Assembly: GCA_018650445.1 (NCBI GenBank) | Contig: JABIFX010000203.1 | Coordinates: forward strand, 1-64,000 | Direction: 5' to 3' | DNA: 64,000 nucleotides | From: Fidelibacterota bacterium | GTDB taxonomy: Bacteria; Fidelibacterota; UBA8477; JABMPR01 | In this document: positions 35,516 to 45,256 of the stretch, piece after piece | How positions within the stretch are numbered: the stretch's first letter is position 1 | How the letters are laid out: every line of letters begins with the position of its first letter | Notes under the pieces: model-generated | The model's database searches: none | Seen by the model: the letters and a program-made list of their open reading frames with translations, nothing else | What the model was told of the DNA's origin: nothing | Translations under genes and position numbers: made by a program

Positions 35516-38220
35516 TATTTGATAACCGTCATTTTTGTCATATAATTCTCAATACCCGTACTCACCTTGCATAAGTATACGCCAGATTCAAAAGCATTGA
35601 GATTGAGAGTAAGTTTGTGTGCACCAGCTGTCAATTTGTGTGAAATGGGATGAAGAAGTTGTCTTCCAGTTAAATCGAAGAGTCGTACATCAACCTGACT
35701 ATCGCGTTCCAAGGATAATTGGAGGGTGGTCTCTCCATTAAAAGGGTTAGGATAATTGCTTAACAACTGATGAGAGCCAATGGGCTGATCATCAATTGAT
35801 TGAATAATGCTAGGATCATGGCGACGTCGATCTCCATATGCTACCCCTTGATTGCCTGGGTAATCATAGAGGACTGAGGCCGCTAGTAAATCAAACTGAC
35901 CTTCTGCTGGGTTTGAGAATAGTGGATCTTCATAAAGAATACCTTCTCCCAGAGTCACATTAGGATGCAGGGTTATATCTCCACAGGAATTCGCGTTGGT
36001 ATACATGATCTGCGACCACGAGTACAATTCCACCAGACTGGCGAACTGACTGGATTGAGAAAAAATGCTGTTCTGGATCGTAGCTACATCGACGTTGCGT
36101 GCATTAATCACAGGTACGTTGTCGTATCCGCAGTAATAGAAGGTACAATGATTCACCATAACCACTGGACCACCAGAAAAGGGATTCGTGTCTCCCCCAT
36201 AGATGCTGAGTACAGTTTTTGAGATGTTCCAGAAGGTGCAATCTTCCAAAAGAACCTGATTTGCACTATATAGTCCGCTTTCATCCTCAGTAACATCCAG
36301 TGCAAACACCTCACCATCAATATCTTGAAAATCACACCTGATGAATGCGAGTGAATCGGCAAAGCTTCCAGGATTAACCTCAAGCAGTGTGGCATCATCG
36401 CCTACTGCACCTATATTCTGGAAATTTACGTCCCTGAAGCCAAGAGAATACCATTGAGTCGGATTATCATAATTTGCATGAAATACTCTTTGAGTGCGTG
36501 TACCCAGAGTCCCACCACCATCAATGGTAACACCTGATATTTTTAGAATCCCGCCACCTCTCACATCAAACATGCTAGAGATAGCAGCCGCAGGGCGGAT
36601 GATAGGAATTTCATTGAGGGCTGGGTCGGGCAGGATGAGAATATCGCGATCAATTAGGACAGGCTCATCGAGGGTATACTCAGACCCTGTTAAAAATAAT
36701 GTATCTCCTGGTAGTATGAGTGCGGCAGCCTCAACCAATGTGTTTAAACCAGCCTCTACATAGATGTTGTCCGACTCGATATAGAACCAGTCTGGTCCTA
36801 CATCTTCTGCAAAAAGAGGCGAATAGACAATGGGATCAGAAGATACCTGGTCTGCGCCGATATCGCTTGAGACTCCCCTGGTCTGACCATCCATATCGGT
36901 GTCAATGGTGTAATCAAGTGTTGCAGCCTGACCTATCAGTGGACTTCCAGATTGTGGTCTGGCCAGCACATCACTTGTAAACTCAAATAGTGGATCCTGC
37001 CAGATGTTACCGTCACTGGTATCGGGAATCCCCAAGGCACTTCCAATAACCATATTTTGTAAAAAAGTAGTTCCCTCTGGCAATCCTTCAATGTCACCGG
37101 TGTAGAATACCGCACGATTACCGGCAAAAACTGCATTGTTGGCTATGGTATTATTGATTGGTGGTAGTGTCTGATCACTAGAGCTTCCATACCCCATCAA
37201 AAAGGATTGACGACAATCTATCAGGGTGTTGTGAGCGATAAGCGTATTCTCTACTTGAAAATATCTGTTAAGAGGTGAATCCTCCACTCCCTTGACCATG
37301 GTGATCGCAGAACGGTAGCCATTTCCCTGAAGGCCATGGAAGTAGTTGTTGATGATAGTGTGGTCAGTACCGATGATGCGGACGCCACCAGCCTCATCAT
37401 TGCCCTCGCCAATAAAGAAATTTCCCTCGACCAGACAACGATTACCATGTCTGAGCGTTAAAGTGCCTTCATTATCAATAAAGGTGTTGTTGAAGTAGAC
37501 ATTCTCGCAGGATTTGTTGGAGATTATTTCAATCTCACCATCGCAGCGTTCAAAAACATTGTGGCGTACGATGCTTCGGGAATTGGTCATTGACCAGGTA
37601 CTGGTACCGATACGGATGGTTTCTCCTCCGTTAAACCCCAGTGGTGGTCTGTATCCAAAATAGTTGTATTCGATAATGTGATGGTTATCTCGATCTTGCT
37701 CTTCGGAGAGCCAGATCACAAAAGTTGCACCATCATGATTTTTTCCTGCAAAATAGCAATGATCTACTTGATTGTTTTGTCCATACATGGAAACCCATTT
37801 GTAATTGTTTCCTATGCTGGAAGGGTTGTAGTTAAAAATTGTAGTATTGGTAAGTCGGCAATTGTTGGCTCTGGTTCCAGAGCGTCTAAACTCGATTACG
37901 CCACCACTACTTGGAGAGCCCTCTGAAAAGTTCAATCCATCGATGACAATGTATGAGCCTGAAAAATTTAGTTTTGAGTTCCCGGTTAGAATTACCTGTC
38001 CAGGAGTCTCAGCCAAGAGCACAACAGGATTTTCCTCGGTACCCACAGCGTGAAAAGAGATGGGTTGATCTGTCCAGACACCATTTTCCATAAGCATCGT
38101 ATCGCCTGGAGTCAGGCTACTCATGGCATTCTGAATATCCAAAGCACTGCTAACCGGAATGGTGGCAGCACTGGCACTAATTGCCAGTATGGCTACAAAT
38201 AGGTATCTGATGATTTTCAT
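35515..38220 (-). CDS. Two-domain PL6 alginate lyase with sorting tail
   Basis: A 901-aa protein: signal peptide (to about 18); PL6 catalytic beta-helix (about 20-470); a second beta-helix (about 485-800), as in AlyGC-type enzymes; and a C-terminal sorting domain (LLSNYPNPFNGETTLQLSL…GVYLCKV). The catalytic Lys and Arg are K236 (ISNKSC) and R257 (LTLRHG), 21 residues apart. NNYFHGL coil repeats and GGVRI are typical of the family. It is expected to be surface or secreted and to cut alginate. Its ATG lies just after a strong hairpin in the operon. Confidence 0.9.
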   Translation of the reverse strand: MKIIRYLFVAILAISASAATIPVSSALDIQNAMSSLTPGDTMLMENGVWTDQPISFHAVGTEENPVVLLAETPGQVILTGNSKLNFSGSYIVIDGLNFSEGSPSSGGVIEFRRSGTRANNCRLTNTTIFNYNPSSIGNNYKWVSMYGQNNQVDHCYFAGKNHDGATFVIWLSEEQDRDNHHIIEYNYFGYRPPLGFNGGETIRIGTSTWSMTNSRSIVRHNVFERCDGEIEIISNKSCENVYFNNTFIDNEGTLTLRHGNRCLVEGNFFIGEGNDEAGGVRIIGTDHTIINNYFHGLQGNGYRSAITMVKGVEDSPLNRYFQVENTLIAHNTLIDCRQSFLMGYGSSSDQTLPPINNTIANNAVFAGNRAVFYTGDIEGLPEGTTFLQNMVIGSALGIPDTSDGNIWQDPLFEFTSDVLARPQSGSPLIGQAATLDYTIDTDMDGQTRGVSSDIGADQVSSDPIVYSPLFAEDVGPDWFYIESDNIYVEAGLNTLVEAAALILPGDTLFLTGSEYTLDEPVLIDRDILILPDPALNEIPIIRPAAAISSMFDVRGGGILKISGVTIDGGGTLGTRTQRVFHANYDNPTQWYSLGFRDVNFQNIGAVGDDATLLEVNPGSFADSLAFIRCDFQDIDGEVFALDVTEDESGLYSANQVLLEDCTFWNISKTVLSIYGGDTNPFSGGPVVMVNHCTFYYCGYDNVPVINARNVDVATIQNSIFSQSSQFASLVELYSWSQIMYTNANSCGDITLHPNVTLGEGILYEDPLFSNPAEGQFDLLAASVLYDYPGNQGVAYGDRRRHDPSIIQSIDDQPIGSHQLLSNYPNPFNGETTLQLSLERDSQVDVRLFDLTGRQLLHPISHKLTAGAHKLTLNLNAFESGVYLCKVSTGIENYMTKMTVIK

Positions 38221-38227
38221 AGAAAGG

Positions 38228-38259
38228 AATCCACGGGGTGATAAATCACCCCGTGGATT
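38228..38259 (-). terminator. Perfect 15-bp hairpin between operon genes
   Basis: AATCCACGGGGTGAT-AA-ATCACCCCGTGGATT is a perfect stem with a two-base loop, 13 bases after the end of the long beta-helix gene and before the PL6 gene. On the minus strand it is followed only by CCTTTCT, so it may be a leaky terminator or an mRNA-stabilising hairpin that sets a lower level for the downstream enzymes. Confidence 0.65.
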
Positions 38260-38272
38260 GAAGTCCTTTTAT

Positions 38273-41200
38273 TTACTTGAGCAACATGAGCTTCTTAACA
38301 TCAGAGAACTCACCGCTTGTTAGACGATAGAAATAGACACCACTGGCTAATGCAGAACCATTAAAGGTTACTGTATAGCGTCCTGGAGCCATATTCCGGT
38401 TTACAATCTGTTCCAGTTCCCTACCCCGTACATCATAGAGAATCAAGCGTGTATCTGCAGTCTCGATCAGATCGAAGGAGATTGTTGTGCTTGGGTTGAA
38501 GGGGTTAGGATAGTTCTGATTCAGAGCGTAGACCTCTGGGATAAATAGATCATCAAGAGATGTCGTATAATCCTCATCATTGTACCAGAGTGTTACTTCT
38601 GTATCACCGGTGACATCAAGAACACGATTTGGTCCGCCACCAGGAAATTCTGATGTATCCCAGTTAGCGTTAATCCTGAACTTGAATTCATGATGGAGAT
38701 CACCCAGAGCTGGAATCTCAAATGTGACTGACCAGATAGAATCTGCGCCAGTATCCATCATCCAAGTTCCTTCCCAGTTATTGAGAGTACCTACGATATC
38801 CAGAGAATCTACTGCTGGATCGAAGTTACCTGCAAAGATCTGGAAACCCATGCGTGCATTCAGTGTTACCTCATACATCGGTGTACTGAAATCTGCATAA
38901 ATCATCTTGTTGGCATCCATCGTTACTGTAGAAACAGCATCTGTGGATACAAGATCACCAGTATAGCCATCAAACTGAGCCAATGAATCTGGTGTGGCTG
39001 TCAGCGTCACAACTGTACTTGGAGCATAGAACTTCAAGGTTGGTTGTGGACTGAGTTCGACCATACCAGGACCTTCTACCATAATATCGATTGCTGCATG
39101 AGCAGTTATGTTGGTAGAAGTGGCCCAACGCAGATCACCAATTGCAGCAGATTCATCATTCTGAAGATGATATGCATATGAATCATCAAGCAGAGTGTAA
39201 TCTTCAGCAGCAACATCAGCGAACATTGGATCATACCAGAATACATCTGGACCCAAGGTTGCATCATCTCTCATCTGAAGATCCATTGCAACATTATTCA
39301 GAAGTAGATTGTCTACATATGAGTTCTCACCGGCAATACGTAATCCATAATCATAAGTAGTGTTGGGTACGTTGTTGATGATTGAGTTTGTAAAAGTCAC
39401 ATCAGTTGTGTTTTCAATGCGAACTGCACCAAACTTGGCACCTTCAGTTCCGTAACCATGACCACATGTGTCAATGGTCAAATGATCCATAACGATTACT
39501 GGATTCATGGTCTTCAGATAAAGAACTTCCCGTCCGATACGTTTGAACGTACTGTTGGTTAGAACAATACTTGCTGCGTCACCGACAGAGTTCATAAAGA
39601 TTCCTTCTTTACCAATATCTTCAACAACGCAACCATCGAAGATCATGGAATCAACATAAGCAGAAGGATAGTTCTTGTAGAAAGCTTCTTTGGTTGATTT
39701 GAAATCAACCCCAAAAGCTCTAATGGAGGTATGAAAACCAAAGTTATCCGTATCATCTGCGCGGATGAGATATTTAGCTTGAACAGTAGCTCCGTCCATC
39801 CATCCGTCGATACCGACGTTCTTCAGAGTCAGGTGTCCATCCATCTTCAGTCTGAAGAAACCTTCAGAACTTGAACCACCAGTTGAAGAGGTGTAACCCT
39901 TGATCCATGGCTTAGCTGACAAGGTATCAGCACCAAGGATCTCAACCGTCTGGTCAATAACGAGTTCGGGCATCTTACCCTCTTCACGAGAATCTTCAGC
40001 TGGTACATAAGGACCAACGTCAGTCAGGAGAATGCGGTATGCCTGAGAGTTATTCCCAGTGTACTCCAGGGCATCGAATAGATCCCAACTAGAGTCAATG
40101 GCAAGTATGCCATCAGGATGGCTGATCTCGGTGAAAGTAGCAGTTACTGCCATATCGGCAGCAAGCGTGATTACCAATGGGTTGTCCATTGAAGTAACAT
40201 CGCCACTCCAACCACCAAATTCCCAACCCAACGGGGCTGTCGCGGTGACGGTCAGCTCAGTTCCAGCATCATAGGTATCAAAACCAGGAACTGGCATTGG
40301 ATCTACAGAAACTGATCCCATACCGACTGTGGCTGTCGTTAACATAGCCTGAGTCTGTGTTGATCTGAACATGGCTGTAAAGCTGGTATCAGCATCAATG
40401 AGGTAATAAATATCACCATCAGCAATACTATCCAGAGCAGCATTCACCCAATAGGCAAATTCCCAGTTGGCTGAATCAGCAACTGCAACTAGCTCAAGGG
40501 TATCACCTTCGATGTATTCATCAAGAGGATACTGATGTCCAACGGTTTCCACGATGTGACCATAGCCAATAGTGGCTAGATCAATCTGATAATTCGTAAG
40601 TGTTGGCACAAAATGAGCCGTTACGTTACGAGATTCAGTCATCGTGATAGTAGCAACAGGATTCGTAGGTGGGAAAACAATCACTGGATCCCAGTGATCA
40701 AATGCCCAGTATTCTGCAGGAACAGCTGTCAGAGTAACCACCTGGTCTTCTCCATACACACCACCTGGAGGATCAAGTTCGATGGAACCTTCTCCAACGA
40801 TAAAGGTATTCAAGAAGTAAACACCCAGGGCTGGGGCCCAACGGGTATCACCAACAGAACCACCATCATCTGCAAATGAATACAGTGGTGAGGTTTCAGG
40901 AATGGAGAAATCAGCATTGGCTGCATCAGCAAACATGGGATCCATGTGAACGGTATCTGTTGGAGTCGCTGAACCCGTTTCAAAGTTCAACATATCCCAG
41001 ATAGCATTATGATGGAACAGATTTGCACTCTCACCTAGGTCAGCAAAATCCTCACTTAGGTCAGTGTTATCATTATGAACAAAGATGCTATTCTTAATTT
41101 CCAGATCTGTGATCAGACGGAATCGCATCATTGGTTTGTTCTCAACGCTTCCACAATCATATACTGTTACTCTGTCGATCAAAATGCGTGCATCGGCATA

Positions 41201-43750
41201 GCTCTCAGATTTGATGGCTTCGCGTTCCATAGCATAGATGGTTGTATTTGATACTTCACCATAATTCAATATGGTTGCAGGATCACTGGATGAACCTGAA
41301 TAGAACATGATTCCTTCAGATGCACCATTGTAGAACACACTGTTTGTAACAACCAGTGAATCGATTCCTGAATTTCCGTAAGGCTTAATAACCTTGTCAG
41401 CAAAATCATGAGCGACCACGTTGTCAACAAACAGACTTGTCAATGCAGTTGGATCAGAATTGTCAATACGTACAAAGTATTTGACCAAACTGCCATCATC
41501 ACGATTACCATCAAATTCAAGATTTGATACGGCTAGACGTACATTGGCTTCTGGTCTCAAGAAATATGAACTTGAACCACCATTATATTTAACGATGGGT
41601 TGTGTTGCCAGTCCAGCAGAACCACGAATGGTAAGACTATGTGGCACCTCTATATCATCATCATTGACATAGATTCCCTCAGAGACTAGCTCAAGGATGT
41701 CACCAGCTGCTGAAGCAGCAATTGCATCTTGTAATGCATTTGGCAGATCATTGGTAACCTCTGTTACCACGACTACTACAGCTTCAATCCAGCGGCTATC
41801 ACCAACAGAACCACCATCATCACCATATGTGAGCAGTGCAGCATTACCAACGGTGTAATCAGCATTTGCAGCATCTGCAAACATGGGATCAGCATGAAGT
41901 GTATCAGCAACGGTAGCATTACTCACTTCAGTATTGATCACATCCCAGACCACATTGTTATGGAATTGGTTGTTGGCAGTTGCCATATCAGCGAATTCCT
42001 CGCCAGCATCAGCATTGGTGCTATTGTAGAAAATACTGTTTTTGACAGTCACATCATCAGCATCACGGAAATAGATCATAGATTTATTTCCACCATTGCC
42101 ACAACCATCCAGGGTCAATCTATTGAGCAGGACAGTTCCACCAGTACTCGTCTGGTTTTTGATAGCTTCACGATCCGTATCCATGATGGTCGTATTTGAA
42201 ATCTCTACATAATTGTAGACCGCTGCTGGATCAGACGATGAGCCAGAATACAGTGTGATACCTTCTTTAGGTGTATTGGCAAACATGGAGTTTGTCACAA
42301 CCATGGAATCCACACCAGCGTTCCCATAATACTTGATCATTTTCTCGTTATAATCATGTACATAGACATCATCGATAAAAAGATCAAGCGTTGCAGTTGG
42401 ATCATCATTTCTTACAATGAAAAAGTATTTGGCCAGAGCAGCACCACCTTCAGCAACACCATCACCGTCAAATTCAATTCCAGAGATAGAGATGCGAGGT
42501 GAGCCGATACCTTTCATCATATAGGCACCAGTTGAGGTACCGACATACTTCACGACTGGTTTATTAGGTAACAGATCCCAGGCACGAATTGTAATATCTT
42601 CTTCAATAACAATCTGTGAAGTATTCAGATATACACCGTCTGAAACCAATTCAATAACATCACCAGCAATGGCGTCAGAGATGGCATCGGCCATAGCATT
42701 GGTATCAGCATTTGTGATCTGATAGACTGCAGGTTCACGATTGGGGATCCAGTAGGAATCTCCAACAGATCCACCATCATCAGCAAAGGTGTATAAATCC
42801 ATATTGAGAACTGTAAAATCACCCGTGGCTGCATCAACAAACATAGGATCAGTGTGAAGCGTATCAGCAACTGTTGCATTGCTTACTTCAGTATTGATCA
42901 CATCCCAGACAACATTGTTGTGGAATTGATTGTTTGATGTAGCCATGTCAGCGAATTCTTCGCCAGCATCAGCATTGGTGCTGTTCGCGAAAATACTGTT
43001 TTTGACGGTCACATCATCAGCATCACGGAAATAAATCATGGATTTGTTGCCACCGTTTCCACAGCCCACAATGGTCATCCTGTCGAGTACCACAGTTCCA
43101 CCAGGACTTGTCTGGTTTTTAATGGCTTCACGATCGGTATCCATGATGGTCGTATTAGAAAGTTCTACATAATTGTAGACCGCTTTAGGATCACTTGAAC
43201 TACCTGAATACAGGGTGATACCTTCTTTAGGCGTATTGGCAAACATGGAGTTTGTCACAACCATTGAGTCCACACCAGCATTTCCGTAATACTTAATCAT
43301 CTTCTCATTGTAGTCATGTACATAGACATCATCGATAAAGAGATCTAGTGTTGATAGTGTGTCATCATTTCTGACAATAAAGAAGTATTTTGCCAATGCA
43401 GCGCCACCCTCAGCAACTCCATCACCATCAAATTCAATACCAGAAATATTAATGCGTGGAGACCCCACACCTTTAAACATATAAGCACCTGTAGAGGTAC
43501 CCACATATTTATAGACTGGTTTGTTGTCCAGCCATTCGGCAGCTCGAATGGTAATATCTTTATCCAGCACAATCTGAGTCTTGGATAGATATACACCATC
43601 TACTGTCAATTCCAGAATATCACCAGCCAATGCAGCATCATATGCTGTGACCAGGGATGAATCTGAATCGTTGACTACTGGAATCACTGCAGCCTGCAGC
43701 ATTCCAAATGCCAGTGTCATGAGACACACGGCAATAAGTAGTTTCTTCAT
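38273..43750 (-). CDS. Giant secreted beta-helix repeat protein, likely alginate-binding, with sorting tail
   Basis: The track start (43762) is replaced by the ATG at 43750, which follows a GGGAGG ribosome-binding site. This gives about 1825 aa. Order: signal peptide; three beta-helix modules of about 320 aa, the first two very similar; two or three InlB-type repeats (GSIELDPPGGVYGEDQVVTL, WEFGGWSGDVTS); a fourth beta-helix; another InlB repeat; a short Ig-like/carbohydrate-binding-like domain (DIVGTLNNWEG); and a sorting domain (LNQNYPNPFNPSTTISFDL). The helices resemble the C-terminal helix of two-domain PL6 enzymes, but the catalytic Lys…Arg-His-Gly pair is missing. A binding or scaffolding role on alginate is inferred. 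Confidence 0.75.
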   Translation of the reverse strand: MKKLLIAVCLMTLAFGMLQAAVIPVVNDSDSSLVTAYDAALAGDILELTVDGVYLSKTQIVLDKDITIRAAEWLDNKPVYKYVGTSTGAYMFKGVGSPRINISGIEFDGDGVAEGGAALAKYFFIVRNDDTLSTLDLFIDDVYVHDYNEKMIKYYGNAGVDSMVVTNSMFANTPKEGITLYSGSSSDPKAVYNYVELSNTTIMDTDREAIKNQTSPGGTVVLDRMTIVGCGNGGNKSMIYFRDADDVTVKNSIFANSTNADAGEEFADMATSNNQFHNNVVWDVINTEVSNATVADTLHTDPMFVDAATGDFTVLNMDLYTFADDGGSVGDSYWIPNREPAVYQITNADTNAMADAISDAIAGDVIELVSDGVYLNTSQIVIEEDITIRAWDLLPNKPVVKYVGTSTGAYMMKGIGSPRISISGIEFDGDGVAEGGAALAKYFFIVRNDDPTATLDLFIDDVYVHDYNEKMIKYYGNAGVDSMVVTNSMFANTPKEGITLYSGSSSDPAAVYNYVEISNTTIMDTDREAIKNQTSTGGTVLLNRLTLDGCGNGGNKSMIYFRDADDVTVKNSIFYNSTNADAGEEFADMATANNQFHNNVVWDVINTEVSNATVADTLHADPMFADAANADYTVGNAALLTYGDDGGSVGDSRWIEAVVVVVTEVTNDLPNALQDAIAASAAGDILELVSEGIYVNDDDIEVPHSLTIRGSAGLATQPIVKYNGGSSSYFLRPEANVRLAVSNLEFDGNRDDGSLVKYFVRIDNSDPTALTSLFVDNVVAHDFADKVIKPYGNSGIDSLVVTNSVFYNGASEGIMFYSGSSSDPATILNYGEVSNTTIYAMEREAIKSESYADARILIDRVTVYDCGSVENKPMMRFRLITDLEIKNSIFVHNDNTDLSEDFADLGESANLFHHNAIWDMLNFETGSATPTDTVHMDPMFADAANADFSIPETSPLYSFADDGGSVGDTRWAPALGVYFLNTFIVGEGSIELDPPGGVYGEDQVVTLTAVPAEYWAFDHWDPVIVFPPTNPVATITMTESRNVTAHFVPTLTNYQIDLATIGYGHIVETVGHQYPLDEYIEGDTLELVAVADSANWEFAYWVNAALDSIADGDIYYLIDADTSFTAMFRSTQTQAMLTTATVGMGSVSVDPMPVPGFDTYDAGTELTVTATAPLGWEFGGWSGDVTSMDNPLVITLAADMAVTATFTEISHPDGILAIDSSWDLFDALEYTGNNSQAYRILLTDVGPYVPAEDSREEGKMPELVIDQTVEILGADTLSAKPWIKGYTSSTGGSSSEGFFRLKMDGHLTLKNVGIDGWMDGATVQAKYLIRADDTDNFGFHTSIRAFGVDFKSTKEAFYKNYPSAYVDSMIFDGCVVEDIGKEGIFMNSVGDAASIVLTNSTFKRIGREVLYLKTMNPVIVMDHLTIDTCGHGYGTEGAKFGAVRIENTTDVTFTNSIINNVPNTTYDYGLRIAGENSYVDNLLLNNVAMDLQMRDDATLGPDVFWYDPMFADVAAEDYTLLDDSYAYHLQNDESAAIGDLRWATSTNITAHAAIDIMVEGPGMVELSPQPTLKFYAPSTVVTLTATPDSLAQFDGYTGDLVSTDAVSTVTMDANKMIYADFSTPMYEVTLNARMGFQIFAGNFDPAVDSLDIVGTLNNWEGTWMMDTGADSIWSVTFEIPALGDLHHEFKFRINANWDTSEFPGGGPNRVLDVTGDTEVTLWYNDEDYTTSLDDLFIPEVYALNQNYPNPFNPSTTISFDLIETADTRLILYDVRGRELEQIVNRNMAPGRYTVTFNGSALASGVYFYRLTSGEFSDVKKLMLLK
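41780..43700. repeat. Tandem 960-bp internal repeat within the beta-helix gene
   Basis: Two adjacent copies with a period of 960 bases (320 codons) are plain at DNA level. For example, CCATGATGGTCGTATT starts at both 42181 and 43141 with matching flanks. A third, more diverged copy follows at about 40.85-41.78 kb. The first two therefore arose by a recent duplication or are kept similar by recombination. Confidence 0.85.
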
Positions 43751-43765
43751 GTTACCTCCCATTTC

Positions 43766-45247
43766 CTATTTGAGTAATATCATTTTATTAATACTTGAAT
43801 TGTTTCCCTGACGTAATTCGTAGAAATAGAGACCTCCAGCCAATTCTGATGCATCGAAATCAACGGAATAGTTCCCTTCCCACATAAATTCGTCTCTCAG
43901 GGTTGCCACCACCTGCCCAAGCACGTTAAAAACCACTAGACTGGTAAAGTCCGGACGATTGATTGTGAAATCAATTTTAGTGCTGGGGTTGAATGGATTT
44001 GGATAGTTTTGTTCTAAGCTAAAACTGATTGGTTTTACTTGAGGATCTGTTCCAACTGCAGGTGGATTGGTGGCCCAACGGGGATCTCCAATAAAGCCAC
44101 CATCACTACCCCTACTATAGAGTTGGGGAGCGTTTACTTCATAATTGCCATTGGCAGCATCGGTAAAATCTGGATCATAACCATAAATTGTGCTCTCATC
44201 GTGATCAGCACCCTTGCCACTCTGAATCCGCTCTTCTGCATACATTGTATAATACAGGTTAAAGGTGTCAATGTTTGCGATGTATGATGTGCTCAACTGA
44301 ACGTGCATGGTATAATCACCACGATCGGGCCGGTTTATAGATGTAGTCCTACCGTTGGCAACCAGGACATCGCGTACAATAGTCTGACGATAGTTCTTGG
44401 CATAGATAAAGCGAGGAGCACAATTTACGGCTGTCACTTTTTCGATGAGAGTTAAACCATCAACATATGTCGGTCCCACGAAGCTTGTATCCGTATCACC
44501 ATAGATACGCACACACTCGGCATCAACATCATCAAAGGTACAATTGCGAACAATGAGTGTATCGTAGGCTATTGTGCCACTCGTGCCGAAGGGATATTTT
44601 TCACCTTCAGAGATACGAATCGCTTCATCACCAATATCTGTAAAAGTACAACCCTCAATGAGGATTTTGTGGGCATAGATATGATCGTTAGTCACATCCA
44701 GGGGTCTTTGAAAATAGAGAACATTCCCCTGCATATCCTGATCACCCTCAGAGTGGAAGCTGTTAAAATCACAGTCTTTGATGGTAATGTTAATATCAGA
44801 GTCAGCTAGGTGGATCTGACCAGTTCCAGTATCTTCAAAGTCGCCATACCGGAGAGCATACTTCAAACCACGTGGTTGATCTAGAGCACCTTCAAAGCGA
44901 ATTCCGTTAAACTCAACTGTACTCTGGATGCGGAAAATCTCCATTGAGCTACTGGTATCAGGATTTGAATGGGTCAATATTGGTTTTTCAGCCAGTCCTG
45001 GAGCTGCCATGATGACGACTGGGCTATTGATCACCAATGGAAAAGTATCTGAAGTTGTATACTCAAATCCACTTGTAGTAAGTAGTACTGTATCTGCACC
45101 CTGAGCTACAAAATTCAGCACATTTTTAAAATCTCCCTCGTACCACGCCTCCCAGTTTTCCTCTCCTACTTCAATGAGGGTTGGAATCTGAGCAAATGAC
45201 GTTACCGCCACCAGCACTGATAAAAGAGATAGTTGCAGTTTCTTCAT
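43766..45247 (-). CDS. Secreted beta-helix protein related to PL6 C-terminal domain, with sorting tail
   Basis: A 493-aa protein: signal (MKKLQLSLLSVLVAVTSFAQ); one right-handed beta-helix module with coils such as EFNGIRFEGAL, IEGCTFTDIGDEAIRIS and IVRNCTFDDVDAECVRIYG; then a sorting domain (LEQNYPNPFNPSTKIDFTI). The YDPDFTDAANGNYEV…GGFIGDPRWA end of the helix is the same as in each module of the 1825-aa neighbour. No PL6 catalytic Lys/Arg pair is seen. It is probably a surface binding protein. Its ATG follows GGAGG, and 15 bases separate it from the next gene. Confidence 0.72.
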   Translation of the reverse strand: MKKLQLSLLSVLVAVTSFAQIPTLIEVGEENWEAWYEGDFKNVLNFVAQGADTVLLTTSGFEYTTSDTFPLVINSPVVIMAAPGLAEKPILTHSNPDTSSSMEIFRIQSTVEFNGIRFEGALDQPRGLKYALRYGDFEDTGTGQIHLADSDINITIKDCDFNSFHSEGDQDMQGNVLYFQRPLDVTNDHIYAHKILIEGCTFTDIGDEAIRISEGEKYPFGTSGTIAYDTLIVRNCTFDDVDAECVRIYGDTDTSFVGPTYVDGLTLIEKVTAVNCAPRFIYAKNYRQTIVRDVLVANGRTTSINRPDRGDYTMHVQLSTSYIANIDTFNLYYTMYAEERIQSGKGADHDESTIYGYDPDFTDAANGNYEVNAPQLYSRGSDGGFIGDPRWATNPPAVGTDPQVKPISFSLEQNYPNPFNPSTKIDFTINRPDFTSLVVFNVLGQVVATLRDEFMWEGNYSVDFDASELAGGLYFYELRQGNNSSINKMILLK

Positions 45248-45256
45248 GCTGCCTCC

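Noticed and set aside
38273-43750. CRISPR or non-coding tandem repeat array at the 960-bp repeats
   Set aside because: The repeats are in frame, code for beta-helix modules and are far too long for a CRISPR array. I saw no CRISPR array in the window.
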